Assembly: GCF_030816505.1 (NCBI RefSeq)
Contig: NZ_JAUSYB010000001.1
Span: 3,534,001 to 3,598,000, forward strand
Length of the DNA: 64,000 nt
Reading direction: 5' to 3'
From: Microbacterium sp. W4I20
GTDB taxonomy: Bacteria > Actinomycetota > Actinomycetes > Actinomycetales > Microbacteriaceae
The notes beneath the pieces are model-generated. The model was not told the origin of the DNA and ran no database searches. It saw only the letters and a program-made list of their open reading frames with translations. This document shows positions 8,612 through 16,634 of the stretch, piece after piece (the first letter of the stretch is position 1; every line of letters begins with the position of its first letter). A program made the translations under genes and the position numbers.

Positions 8612-9399
8612 GGGGTGCGCCGTCGGCCGAGCGGAAGCACGAGCGGGGTGCCGGCGACCGGGTCGACGATCACCCGGCAGGGCAGGTCGTACACGGCCTC
8701 GACGAGCTCGGCGGTGATGATCTCGCGCGGGTCGCCCTGCGCGACGATCGCTCCCTCGCGCATCGCCACGAGGTGCGTCGCATAGCGGGCCGCGTGATTC
8801 AGGTCGTGCAGCACCGCCACCAGAGTCGTCCCGTTGCGGTGGAGGTCGGCGAACAACTCCATCAGATCGATCTGGTGCGCGATGTCGAGGAACGTCGTCG
8901 GCTCGTCGAGCAGCAGGTGCTTCGTCTGCTGGGCGAGGGCCATCGCGACCCAGACGCGTTGGCGCTGCCCACCGGACAGCTCATCCACGAGGCGCCGCGA
9001 CAGGTCGGTCACCCCGGTGGCGGCCATGGCGTCCGACACGGCACGCTCGTCGGTGCTGCTCCAGGTGCGCAGGGCGCTCTGGTGCGGGAACCGGCCGCGG
9101 CCCACGAGGTCGGCGACGGTGATGCCGTCCGGGGCGATCGACGACTGGGGGAGGAGCCCGAGCTTCCTGGCCGCCTCCTTCGGCTTGAGCGCGCGCAGCT
9201 CCGCGCCGTCGAGGAGCACGGTGCCGGTGGTCGGACGCAACAGGCGTGCGAACCCGCGCAGCAGCGTCGACTTGCCGCACGCGTTCGGGCCGATGATGAT
9301 CGTGAACGAGTCATCCGGAACCTCGAGCGAGAGCGCGGAGACGACCGGGGTGTCCCCGTATCCCAGCGTGATGTCGCGGGCCAGCAGTGAAGCGGTCAT
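8608..9399 (-). CDS. Ferric-siderophore ABC importer ATPase (FepC/FhuC-like)
   Basis: 263-aa cytoplasmic ATPase: Walker A GPNACGKST (37-45), Q-loop LGLLPQ, signature LSGGQRQRVWVAMALAQ, Walker B LLLDEPTTFLD and switch histidine in VAVLHDLNHAARY. The TTFLDIAHQ and HDLNHA stretches are characteristic of the iron-siderophore/B12 ATPase subfamily. It starts at ATG 9397-9399, 11 nt after the permease stop; the open frame upstream is shadow coding. It powers the two FecCD permeases encoded immediately before it. Confidence 0.95.
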   Translation of the reverse strand: MTASLLARDITLGYGDTPVVSALSLEVPDDSFTIIIGPNACGKSTLLRGFARLLRPTTGTVLLDGAELRALKPKEAARKLGLLPQSSIAPDGITVADLVGRGRFPHQSALRTWSSTDERAVSDAMAATGVTDLSRRLVDELSGGQRQRVWVAMALAQQTKHLLLDEPTTFLDIAHQIDLMELFADLHRNGTTLVAVLHDLNHAARYATHLVAMREGAIVAQGDPREIITAELVEAVYDLPCRVIVDPVAGTPLVLPLGRRRTP

Positions 9400-9410
9400 G
9401 GGTGTTCCTT

Positions 9411-10514
9411 TCACGCGCGGCGCGCGTACTGCGCGGCGAGCAGCCAGGCCAGATAGATTCCGCCGACCGAGACCGTCACGACGCCGACGGGCACGGCGAC
9501 GAGCTGCCCGACAGCATCCGACACCACGACGAGTGCGGCGCCGGTCAGCATCACGGGCACCGTGCCCATCGGGGTGTTCGAGCGGGTGAGCCGCTGCGAG
9601 ATCTGCGGTGCGGCGAGAGCGATGAACGAGATGGGGCCGGCGGCGGCGGTGACGAGCGCGATCAGGGCGACGCCGAACACCATCGCGGCGAGGCGGGTGC
9701 GGCCCGGGCTGATGCCCAGCGACGTCGCGGCGTCGTCGCCCATCTCCAGCACGGGGAGGGTGCGGTTGAGGGGGAGGGAGAGCAGCGTGACGATCCCGAA
9801 CACGATCGCGGCGGGGATGAGTTGGTCGAAGCCGAGGGAGGCGAGCGAGCCGGCCCCCCACGTCGCCGCCATCATCGCTTTCTCGACGCTGACCGAGATC
9901 AGGATCCACGAGGTGAGCGAGCCGAGACCGGCGGACACGCCGATGCCGACGATGATCAGGCGGAACGACGACAGGGTGTTCTTGCTGGCGAGCACGTAGA
10001 CGAGCAGCGCCGTGAAGAGTCCCCCGATCAGCGCGCCGGCCGCCTTGAACATGTAGGTGTTCAGCTCGAGCACGACCATCGTCAGGGTCACGCCGAACTG
10101 CGCGCCGACGCCGAACCCGATGATGTCGGGGGAGCCGAGCGGGTTGCGCGTGAGCGACTGGAAGATGCCGCCGGCCAGGGCGAGCGCCGCGCCGCACAAC
10201 ACCGCGAACAGCACGCGCGGCAGGCGCCACTCCAACACGACCTGGCGGATGTCGGGATCCGACGACGGATCCACCACGGCGCGGAGCACGGCGCCGAAGT
10301 CCACCTCGTAGGCGCCGATCGTCATCGAGGCGAGCCCGGTGCCGACGATCACAACGGCGAGAGCCGCGCACACGACGACCGCGCGCAGCGGGATCAGGCC
10401 CGCGATCCGTGCGGTCTCGATGCGGAGCTGGCGGCGGCCGAAGTCGACCGGTGCGAATTCCGCGGCGGCGACGTCGGAATCCTGCCCGGTGGCAGACCGC
10501 TGATCGACGGTCAC
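9411..10514 (-). CDS. FecCD-family siderophore ABC importer permease (second)
   Basis: 367-aa membrane permease of the BtuC/FecCD fold. An N-terminal cytoplasmic stretch of ~40 residues is followed by about ten hydrophobic helices. Family marks include GGIFQSLTRNPLGSPDIIGFG, the GAxxG motif in WGAGSLASLGF, and GPISFIALAAPQISQRL near the C-terminus. The GTG start overlaps the stop of the first permease (GTGA). It forms the channel together with that permease. Confidence 0.95.
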   Translation of the reverse strand: MTVDQRSATGQDSDVAAAEFAPVDFGRRQLRIETARIAGLIPLRAVVVCAALAVVIVGTGLASMTIGAYEVDFGAVLRAVVDPSSDPDIRQVVLEWRLPRVLFAVLCGAALALAGGIFQSLTRNPLGSPDIIGFGVGAQFGVTLTMVVLELNTYMFKAAGALIGGLFTALLVYVLASKNTLSSFRLIIVGIGVSAGLGSLTSWILISVSVEKAMMAATWGAGSLASLGFDQLIPAAIVFGIVTLLSLPLNRTLPVLEMGDDAATSLGISPGRTRLAAMVFGVALIALVTAAAGPISFIALAAPQISQRLTRSNTPMGTVPVMLTGAALVVVSDAVGQLVAVPVGVVTVSVGGIYLAWLLAAQYARRA

Positions 10515-11599
10515 AGTCCACTCACCCGCTTGCGTCGGACGAGCATGATCAGGATCGGCGCACCCAGCAGGGCGGTGACGATCCCGACGCGCAGCTCACC
10601 GCTGGGGAGCACGATGCGTCCGAGGACATCCGCGAGCAGCAGGAACGCCGGTCCGACGATCATCGAATAGGAGAGCACCCAGCGCTGATCGGGGCCGGTG
10701 AACCAGCGGACGACGTGCGGGATCATGAGGCCGACGAAGGCGATGGGGCCGGCGGCCGCGACGCTCGTTCCGGCGAGCAGAGTGACGGCGATGATCACCA
10801 GCACTCGCGTCACGCGGACGCGCGCCCCAAGGGCCTGCGCCAGGTCGTCGCCCAGCGCCAGCGCGTTCAGTGAGCGCGCGCACAACAGGCCGATGAGGAG
10901 CCCGAGGGCGATCAGCGGTCCCGCCCAGGCGAGCTGGTCGATGGTGCGTCCGCCGATCGAGCCGACGCCCCAGAAGCGCATGACCTGGAGCGTCCCGAGG
11001 TCGCGCAGCACGATCGCGGTGGTGAAGCCGGTGAATGCGGCACCGAGCGCGACGCCGGCGAGCGTGAGCTTCATCGGGGTGGCACCGGACCGGCCGAAGG
11101 AGCCCAGGGTGTAGACCAGCAGCGTCAGCACGAAGGCGCCGAGCAGGGCGAACGGGACGTAGGCCCCGGGAGTCGTGAGTCCGAGCACTCCCACCGCGAA
11201 CGTCACGGCGAAGGAGGCGCCCGCGTTCACGCCGAGGATGCCGGGGTCGGCGAGCGGATTTCGGGTGAAGGCCTGGATGAGTCCCCCGCACACGGCGAGG
11301 GCGGCGCCCACCACGATGCCGAGAAGGGTCCGGGGCACCCGCAGCTCCCGCACCATGAGGTGCAGCGGGTCGGCGTCGTCGTACGACAGCAGTGCGTTCA
11401 GCACCGTGACCGGATCGATCGCGCGGTTGCCGACGGCGAGGGAGGCGATGGATGCTGCCGCCAGCACCACCGCGGCGAGGACGAGCCCCGCCGCGAGTGC
11501 CGCGGTGCGGTGCGGGGAGTCGTCTGCGCGACTCCCCGCACCCGTGTTCGAGGTTCCGGTGGCGTCCTGGGTCGCTGCCGGGCGGGGGAGAGAGGTCAC
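10511..11599 (-). CDS. FecCD-family siderophore ABC importer permease (first)
   Basis: 362 aa with the same fold as the following permease. Marks are GGLIQAFTRNPLADPGILGVN, WGVGSIGGRTIDQL and GPIAFVGLMIPHVVRWFTG. A ~35-residue polar N-terminus precedes the first helix. Start GTG 11597-11599 overlaps the lipoprotein stop (GTGA), so coupling is expected. Pairing with the second permease as a heterodimer is standard for this family. Confidence 0.95.
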   Translation of the reverse strand: MTSLPRPAATQDATGTSNTGAGSRADDSPHRTAALAAGLVLAAVVLAAASIASLAVGNRAIDPVTVLNALLSYDDADPLHLMVRELRVPRTLLGIVVGAALAVCGGLIQAFTRNPLADPGILGVNAGASFAVTFAVGVLGLTTPGAYVPFALLGAFVLTLLVYTLGSFGRSGATPMKLTLAGVALGAAFTGFTTAIVLRDLGTLQVMRFWGVGSIGGRTIDQLAWAGPLIALGLLIGLLCARSLNALALGDDLAQALGARVRVTRVLVIIAVTLLAGTSVAAAGPIAFVGLMIPHVVRWFTGPDQRWVLSYSMIVGPAFLLLADVLGRIVLPSGELRVGIVTALLGAPILIMLVRRKRVSGL

Positions 11600-12657
11600 T
11601 TCCCTGCGATCGTGGGCTCGCCCTGCAGCGCGCCGGCGAGGTCGTCGACGTACTTCGGGAGGATGTACTTCAGCGACAGCACGGTCGGTGCGCTGATGGC
11701 GGAGGCCTCGGCGTCGTCGGCGTAGATCACGTAGGAGCCGGCCGCGATCGGCTCCCAGCGGGAGACGACCTTGTTCTCGACCGTGTACTTGCCCTCGTCG
11801 GCGCTGCCGCCCCATGCGGCGAACAGATCGGCCTGCACGTCGTAGAGCTTCTCCAGGCTGACCCCGGTGTACCAGTTGTCGCCCTCGGCGCTCGCGAGGA
11901 AGCTGTCCATCGCCGAGGTCGAGGTGAACCCCAGTGCCTCGGTGATGCGCACGCGCGGGTCGTACTCGAGGTACACGCCCAGGTCGGTCCCGCCCTCGTT
12001 CAGCGTGAGTCCCCAGACGAACGTCTTGTCGTCGAACTCGGGGTGCTCGTCGGCGAGCGAGGTGATCAGCTCCTCGGTCTCGCCGATCAGCTCCTCCGCC
12101 TTGGCTTCCTCCCACATCGCGGCGCCGACGGTGCGCGTCATCCCCTCCCAGGTGCCGGGATTCCAGGGGCCTTCGACGTACGGCACGGTCGGTGCGATCT
12201 CGGTCAGTCGCTCGTATTCGACATCCGTCACGCCCGAGTAGAGGCTGAGGATCAGGTCGGGCTTGAGCGCCTTGATCGCCTCGTAGTTCGGGCCGTCCTC
12301 GAGGAAGGGGATGATCTCGGGGGTCTCGCCGTACTCGTCGGTCACGAACTCCTCGAACCAGGGCTGGTAGCCGCTCTCGTCCGCGCCCCAGACCTCCTCC
12401 ATGCCGACCGGGTTCGTGCCGAGGGCGGCGACGATGTCGGGTGTCATCCATCCCAGGGTGACGATGCGCTGGGGCTTCTTCGAGATCACGGTCTCGCCGT
12501 GTCCGTGCTCGATGACCACGCCGTCGGCGGCAGTCGGCGCGGATTCCGCGCTGTCGGCGGATGCCGTGCAGCCGGCCAGGGCGAGGGCTGCGGCGACGGC
12601 CGCAGCGACGAGGGCGGAGCCTCGGCGGATCTTCGGGCGCGCAGAAGCGTGCGTCAT
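11596..12657 (-). CDS. Iron-siderophore substrate-binding lipoprotein (FepB/FecB-like)
   Basis: 353-aa periplasmic-binding-protein-type lipoprotein. A basic N-terminus and hydrophobic stretch end in lipobox LALAGC, so Cys30 would be lipidated after signal cleavage. Mature sequence shows PQRIVTLGWMTPDIVAALG and LKPDLILSLYSG, hallmarks of the class III siderophore-binding fold. It is the first gene of the seven-gene operon. An iron box at 12710-12728, ~53 bp upstream, indicates DtxR/IdeR-type iron repression. Confidence 0.95.
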   Translation of the reverse strand: MTHASARPKIRRGSALVAAAVAAALALAGCTASADSAESAPTAADGVVIEHGHGETVISKKPQRIVTLGWMTPDIVAALGTNPVGMEEVWGADESGYQPWFEEFVTDEYGETPEIIPFLEDGPNYEAIKALKPDLILSLYSGVTDVEYERLTEIAPTVPYVEGPWNPGTWEGMTRTVGAAMWEEAKAEELIGETEELITSLADEHPEFDDKTFVWGLTLNEGGTDLGVYLEYDPRVRITEALGFTSTSAMDSFLASAEGDNWYTGVSLEKLYDVQADLFAAWGGSADEGKYTVENKVVSRWEPIAAGSYVIYADDAEASAISAPTVLSLKYILPKYVDDLAGALQGEPTIAGK

Positions 12658-12709
12658 GATTCTCCTTCAGAGAAAGGGGGAGGGTGAGCCGCACCACCGC
12701 GGCGAGAAG

Positions 12710-12728
12710 TTAGGTAAGCATGCCCTAA
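12710..12728. promoter_or_regulatory. DtxR/IdeR-type iron box
   Basis: TTAGGTAAGCATGCCCTAA matches the 19-bp actinobacterial iron-box consensus (TTAGGTTAGSCTAACCTAA) in both outer half-sites. A minus-strand TAGCAT (12735-12740) just upstream could be the -10 it blocks. Iron-loaded repressor should shut off the siderophore operon. Confidence 0.75.
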
Positions 12729-12819
12729 CACTTCGATGCTAGGACGGATATCTCGACGTCAGTGTCGACAGAGCGACGAGTTGTGTCGGGAAAACGACGA
12801 ACCGGTGTCCGGGCCCGGC

Positions 12820-13662
12820 TCAGCGCCAGTACAGCTGGTGGGCGGAATCCGCCTGCACGCGCGACACATGCTGCCGAGGGGTGAGGCCGAAGCGCTCCTT
12901 GAAGGCGGCGGAGAACGCGCTCGTCGTGGCGTATCCGCACCGATGCGCGGCCGCGCCGATCGGGGTGCCGTCGACGATCAGCCGGGCGGCGAGCGTCATC
13001 CGCACGCCGGTGCGCCAGCGTCCGAAGCTCATGCCGATGTCGTTCTGGAAGATGCGCAGCACGGTCCTCTCGTGGAGCCCGTGTTCGATGAACAGATCCA
13101 CGGCGCCGCGCGGATCGCCCGGGTCGGCGAGGACGGCCTGCACAAGAGGCCGCACGCGCTCGTCGGTCGGCATCGGCACCTCGCCCCAGCCGTCCGCCGA
13201 CTCCGCGCTCGGCTGCTGCAGCATCTCGATGAGCACCGATTGGATGCGCACGCGCAGATCCGTCGGCATGTCGTTGATGCCGAGATGGAGCAGCATCTCC
13301 TGCACCGCACGAGGCACCAGCACCCGGGCGATCCCGTCGATCGGAGCGATCAGTGAAGCATCCGGGATGTACGTGTAGCAGCCGATCGAATCACGTTCAT
13401 GGTGCGCGGTGTGCGGTGTATGCGGCGGAATCCACACTCCCTGCCCCGGAGCGAGGCGCCAGCGGGCGTCCTGCAGATGCAGCCACACGGTGCCTCGATA
13501 GCACCAGGCGAGCATGGCATCCGGATGCGAGTGCGGAGGGGAGAGCGGCCGTGTTCCGGCGTCGTCGCCGGTCACGACGCCGGTGCCCATCAGGTACGGT
13601 GCGCTGACCGTCGACGGATGCGTGGGACTCGCGTCCCAGTCATCCTGCCGATATGAGTTCAT
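12820..13662 (-). CDS. AraC-family transcriptional regulator
   Basis: 280 aa. N-terminal cupin-like sensor (HSHPDAMLAWCYRGTVWLHL, then WIPPHTPHTAHH) and C-terminal double helix-turn-helix (residues ~185-275; AAHRCGYATTSAFSAAFKERFGLTP). Start ATG 13660-13662 begins MNSYRQDDW; an upstream in-frame start would add 24 low-complexity residues. It lies on the same strand directly upstream of the siderophore operon. By analogy with YbtA/PchR-type activators, it may switch the operon on in response to a siderophore (inference). Confidence 0.9.
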   Translation of the reverse strand: MNSYRQDDWDASPTHPSTVSAPYLMGTGVVTGDDAGTRPLSPPHSHPDAMLAWCYRGTVWLHLQDARWRLAPGQGVWIPPHTPHTAHHERDSIGCYTYIPDASLIAPIDGIARVLVPRAVQEMLLHLGINDMPTDLRVRIQSVLIEMLQQPSAESADGWGEVPMPTDERVRPLVQAVLADPGDPRGAVDLFIEHGLHERTVLRIFQNDIGMSFGRWRTGVRMTLAARLIVDGTPIGAAAHRCGYATTSAFSAAFKERFGLTPRQHVSRVQADSAHQLYWR

Positions 13663-13761
13663 CTGGTGCTCCGCGGCGCACGGCCACCGTCGTCGCCGTG
13701 GCGGGGGAGCCGCCGAGCCTGCCGTGCCCGTCAATGCTAGCCGGGTGTCGGCGGCAGGCCC

Positions 13762-14685
13762 CTAGTCGACGGTGGTGACGCCTGCCGGGTTCTCGTCGTT
13801 CCAGCGCTGGAAGGTCTGCACCCACCAGAACGCCGCGAAGAGCGCGAGTGCGAGGGCTTCGCCGATGAGCACCAGCGGGAAGCCGCCGAGCGAGTTGCGG
13901 AGGACGAAGGCGGCGACGAGCATCACCAGGTCGGCGATCATCAACCCCGCCACCCAGCGGTAGAAGACCTTCTGCCACAGCTCGGGAGTCTTCTCGGTGG
14001 GATCTGCAACTCCCCGAGCGTGAAGGATCGGCACCGCCGCGAATGTTCCGAAGAAGAGCAGGGTCGCGAGGAAGTGGAGGCTCTGCGGGAGCGGCCAGAA
14101 GTTGAGCGGGAAGGCGTCGTTCAGCCCGGGGACGAAGGTGAAAACGGCGAACACCGCCGCGGTGACGACGGCGATGCTCGAAACGAGGAGGGCGCTCGGG
14201 GTCGTGATCCCCTGGTGCTTGCGGATCCACATCATCGTGAGAACGACCACGATCACGACGATGACGTACACCGCGACCCCGAGGCGGGCGTCCTCCAGGT
14301 ACTGCCCGGGGACGCAGTCGTCGGTCCCCGGGCAGGTCAGGTCGCCGATCGGGCGCTCCGCGTTGATGCCGGTGGGGATGATCGCGATGAGAGGGGCGAA
14401 CAGCGCGGCGATGTCGAGGAGCGTCGGGGCTGGCCCGCGCCCGGAGAGGGCCAAGAGCGCGAGCGAGGCGGCGATCAGAGCCCCGGTGAAGATGCTGCGC
14501 ACCGGCGTGTAGAAGTAGTGGCTGATCGAGGGGAGCACCTGCCAGCCCACGGTGAACGGCTCCCACGACACCACGAACGACTGGACCGCCACGCTCGCCA
14601 GCAAGGTGAACACGACGAAGACCAGGGAGAGCCGGAGGTACCGGTGCGTCTTTCGGCCCGTGGGGGTGAGTGCGGCGGTGGTCAT
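13762..14685 (-). CDS. Hypothetical multi-pass membrane protein
   Basis: 307 aa with about eight hydrophobic segments and few charged residues between them. An extracytoplasmic loop contains CPGTDDC, a possible disulfide pair. No family was confidently recognised. Its ATG (14683-14685) overlaps the stop of the upstream 230-aa gene (ATGA), so the two are an operon and probably act together. The wider frame upstream is shadow coding across the M15/GH24 genes. Confidence 0.75.
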   Translation of the reverse strand: MTTAALTPTGRKTHRYLRLSLVFVVFTLLASVAVQSFVVSWEPFTVGWQVLPSISHYFYTPVRSIFTGALIAASLALLALSGRGPAPTLLDIAALFAPLIAIIPTGINAERPIGDLTCPGTDDCVPGQYLEDARLGVAVYVIVVIVVVLTMMWIRKHQGITTPSALLVSSIAVVTAAVFAVFTFVPGLNDAFPLNFWPLPQSLHFLATLLFFGTFAAVPILHARGVADPTEKTPELWQKVFYRWVAGLMIADLVMLVAAFVLRNSLGGFPLVLIGEALALALFAAFWWVQTFQRWNDENPAGVTTVD

Positions 14686-15374
14686 TGGAGTGCCAGGAAG
14701 GCGAGACTCTGCGCGAGCTGCCCCTTGTTCAGGGTGTTGATGTCGCCGACTCCTGCGACCTGGAAGGTGCGTCCGTCGACACCGTATGCGTACACCCACG
14801 GCCGGTTGAAGTTGAAAGGATTCGTGCTCACCCGCTGCACATTCCACTCGAAGCGCTGCCGAAGATCTTCGCTGATCCCGTCGACATCGACGAACAGGAC
14901 GTTGGTATTCGGCATCGTCGCGGCATTCGCCTCGATCAGCAGCGTGGCCACCTGCTTCGCGGTGTCCTTGACCCCGGCGGTGTTCAAGACCAGCGTGAGT
15001 GCTTTGACCGCGGTGTCGTCCAGCTTCAGCTTTCCCAGGTTGCCCGCGATCTGGCTCACGACGGTGAAGATGAAGTCCATGTAGCTGTCGACGGTCGCGA
15101 TGTCCAGCTCGCCCTGCCAGGCGTAGACGGGGACGATCTCGAGGTCGTGCTTGTCGAGGCGAAGATGGAGGTCCCAGAATCCCCGGAGCTTCAGCTGGGC
15201 GAGCTGACGCACGACCTCCACCCAGTTCGGGTCGTCCTGCGCGCGGGTCAGAGCGGCGTCGACCTCGGGGCCGGCGCCGGGCAAGACGAACGGCGCGGCG
15301 ACGAGCTGATCCAGCGGAACGCGGCGGAAAGCCTGCGCTTCCAGGGATCGGGTCAGAACAGGGTGCAGGTCCAT
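14682..15374 (-). CDS. Hypothetical protein coupled to the membrane protein
   Basis: 230 aa, soluble, mixed alpha/beta composition, no signal peptide or transmembrane segment. Recognisable pieces are LRGFWDLHLRLDKHDL and a C-terminal AGVGDINTLNKGQLAQSLAF. No family was recognised. It starts at ATG 15372-15374 with a purine-rich GGAGAGAGAC upstream. It is the first gene of a two-gene unit divergent from the M15 peptidase/lysozyme pair. Confidence 0.75.
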   Translation of the reverse strand: MDLHPVLTRSLEAQAFRRVPLDQLVAAPFVLPGAGPEVDAALTRAQDDPNWVEVVRQLAQLKLRGFWDLHLRLDKHDLEIVPVYAWQGELDIATVDSYMDFIFTVVSQIAGNLGKLKLDDTAVKALTLVLNTAGVKDTAKQVATLLIEANAATMPNTNVLFVDVDGISEDLRQRFEWNVQRVSTNPFNFNRPWVYAYGVDGRTFQVAGVGDINTLNKGQLAQSLAFLALQ

Positions 15375-15573
15375 GTCTCTCTCCTTTGAGAGCGATATCG
15401 CCGGGTGCGGCCCGATGTGGCCGCCCCGCCCCGATCGGCCGCATCTGCTCGTGACAGTACACCTGTGCCGCCATCCTCACCAGAGCGCAGATGGGCTCGG
15501 AATGTGCCCCTTGTTCCGTGTGATCCAGGGGAGGAGAATCCGGATCGGGGGCTGGGGAAAAGGGGACCATCGC

Positions 15574-15933
15574 ATGGCTGAAGACTTCTCGCAGGCTTCG
15601 CTCTTCATCCGCTCGTGTTCGTTCGCTGAAACGCATTTCGGGTTGAACGTCAACGAGTGCAATGCGCCGGGTGCACCGGCGCGGTGGGGGCCGGTGACTC
15701 CGGGCGCCCACTCGCGAAACTCGTACCACTATCGAGGTCGCGCTGCGGACCTCGTCGGCTCGGAGGCGAACATGCAGCGGTTCGTGACCTGGGCGATCGA
15801 CACGCACCTGGGTGAGCTGGCCGAGCTCATCCACAATCCGGGCGGATCCGTCGACAGCGGCAGGCGCGTGCCGCCGTCCTTCTGGGGTGCGGCCTGGGCC
15901 GGGCACAGGAATCACGTCCACTTCGCCATCTGA
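15574..15933 (+). CDS. M15-type peptidase (D-Ala-D-Ala carboxypeptidase/endolysin-like)
   Basis: 119 aa. Zinc-site pattern of the M15 family: His52 and Asp59 in YHYRGRAADL, then His114-x-His116 in NHVHFAI at the C-terminus. No signal peptide is present. Start ATG 15574 has AGGGGA about 8 nt upstream; the open frame further upstream has no such site. Immediately followed by a lysozyme gene, it looks like half of a phage-type peptidoglycan-degrading pair, cutting peptides while the lysozyme cuts glycan. Confidence 0.8.
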   Translation: MAEDFSQASLFIRSCSFAETHFGLNVNECNAPGAPARWGPVTPGAHSRNSYHYRGRAADLVGSEANMQRFVTWAIDTHLGELAELIHNPGGSVDSGRRVPPSFWGAAWAGHRNHVHFAI

Positions 15934-15951
15934 CGCCGGAGAGGAACGATC

Positions 15952-16413
15952 GTGGCGAACGGGAACATCAGCTCGAAAGGGCTGGACTTCATCGCGGGAT
16001 GGGAGGGCTTCCGTGCGCGGCTCTACAACGACGCCCTCGGGCACTGCACGATCGGCTTCGGACACCTCGTGCACCGCGGCGGATGCTCGGGAGCGGAGCC
16101 ACCGGGGTTCAAGGACGGCATCACTCGGGCAGAGGGCATCGCGCTCCTCCGCGCGGACAGTCAGATCGCGGTGCGCGCGGTGAACGCAGGCGTGCACGTT
16201 CCGCTCACCCAGCACAAGTTCGATGCGCTGGTCAGCTTCACGTTCAACGTGGGCACCGGCGCCTTCCAGGGATCGACGCTGCTGCGGGTCGTGAACGAGG
16301 GGCGTCATGCCGACGTCCCCGCGCAGCTCTCGCGCTGGACGAACAAGGGACTGCCCGGCCTCGTCAATCGCCGGCGGGCGGAGTCGAACCTCTACGTGCA
16401 CGGCACATACTGA
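15952..16413 (+). CDS. GH24 lysozyme (phage T4/P21-type endolysin)
   Basis: 153 aa. Catalytic triad Glu18, Asp27, Thr33 in WEGFRARLYNDALGHCTIGFGH has exactly the spacing of T4 lysozyme Glu11/Asp20/Thr26. The downstream ALVSFTFNVG and NRRRAES stretches are also family features. GTG start with a GGAGAGG site upstream and 18 nt after the M15 stop. There is no signal peptide, so release would need a holin or lysis. Probably a prophage-derived lytic pair, perhaps kept for other use. Confidence 0.9.
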   Translation: MANGNISSKGLDFIAGWEGFRARLYNDALGHCTIGFGHLVHRGGCSGAEPPGFKDGITRAEGIALLRADSQIAVRAVNAGVHVPLTQHKFDALVSFTFNVGTGAFQGSTLLRVVNEGRHADVPAQLSRWTNKGLPGLVNRRRAESNLYVHGTY

Positions 16414-16509
16414 TCGACGCGAGCCGCTGACGTCATTCTTCGACTCATGGTGTTATCCCAGGCAACGGTCCTGGCGGCGAAGGTCACGGCCGGGTAACGT
16501 CGTCCTCAT

Positions 16510-16585
16510 CGCGGCGATCCGGGCGGTCCCGGGCCTCAGCTCATACCTGATGGCGTGGCGGGTTCGACTCCCGCCGTCGCGTCCA
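16510..16585 (+). tRNA. tRNA-like sequence, anticodon CAU (degenerate or unusual)
   Basis: These 76 nt fold as a cloverleaf. The acceptor CGCGGCG/CGTCGCG has 7 pairs with one G-U; the D arm is CCGG/CCGG with a 6-nt loop; the anticodon stem is TCAG/CTGA with loop CTCATAC (U33, anticodon CAU, A37); the T arm is GCGGG/CCCGC with loop TTCGACT; CCA is encoded. Odd points: no U8 or A14, a short D loop, 6-nt variable region and a mismatch at 27-43. It may be a decayed tRNA-Met/Ile2-like gene. Its 3' end is duplicated at 19319-19348. Confidence 0.4.
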
Positions 16586-16594
16586 CTTCCCCTC
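16565..16594 (+). repeat. 30-bp direct repeat, copy 1 (tRNA-like 3' end)
   Basis: Identical to 19319-19348 except one base (C/A at the sixth position). It covers the T loop to CCA end of the tRNA-like sequence plus 9 bp beyond. This is the usual form of an integration (att) site. Confidence 0.7.
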
Positions 16595-16634
16595 GACGGG
16601 GTTCCCGCGTTCAGATCATGTGCGGGGTGGCTGC

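Noticed and set aside
13762..16401. One long minus-strand protein spanning the membrane protein and the M15/GH24 genes
   Set aside because: The upstream part is the antisense of two real genes. The ATGA overlap at 14682-14685 marks the true start.
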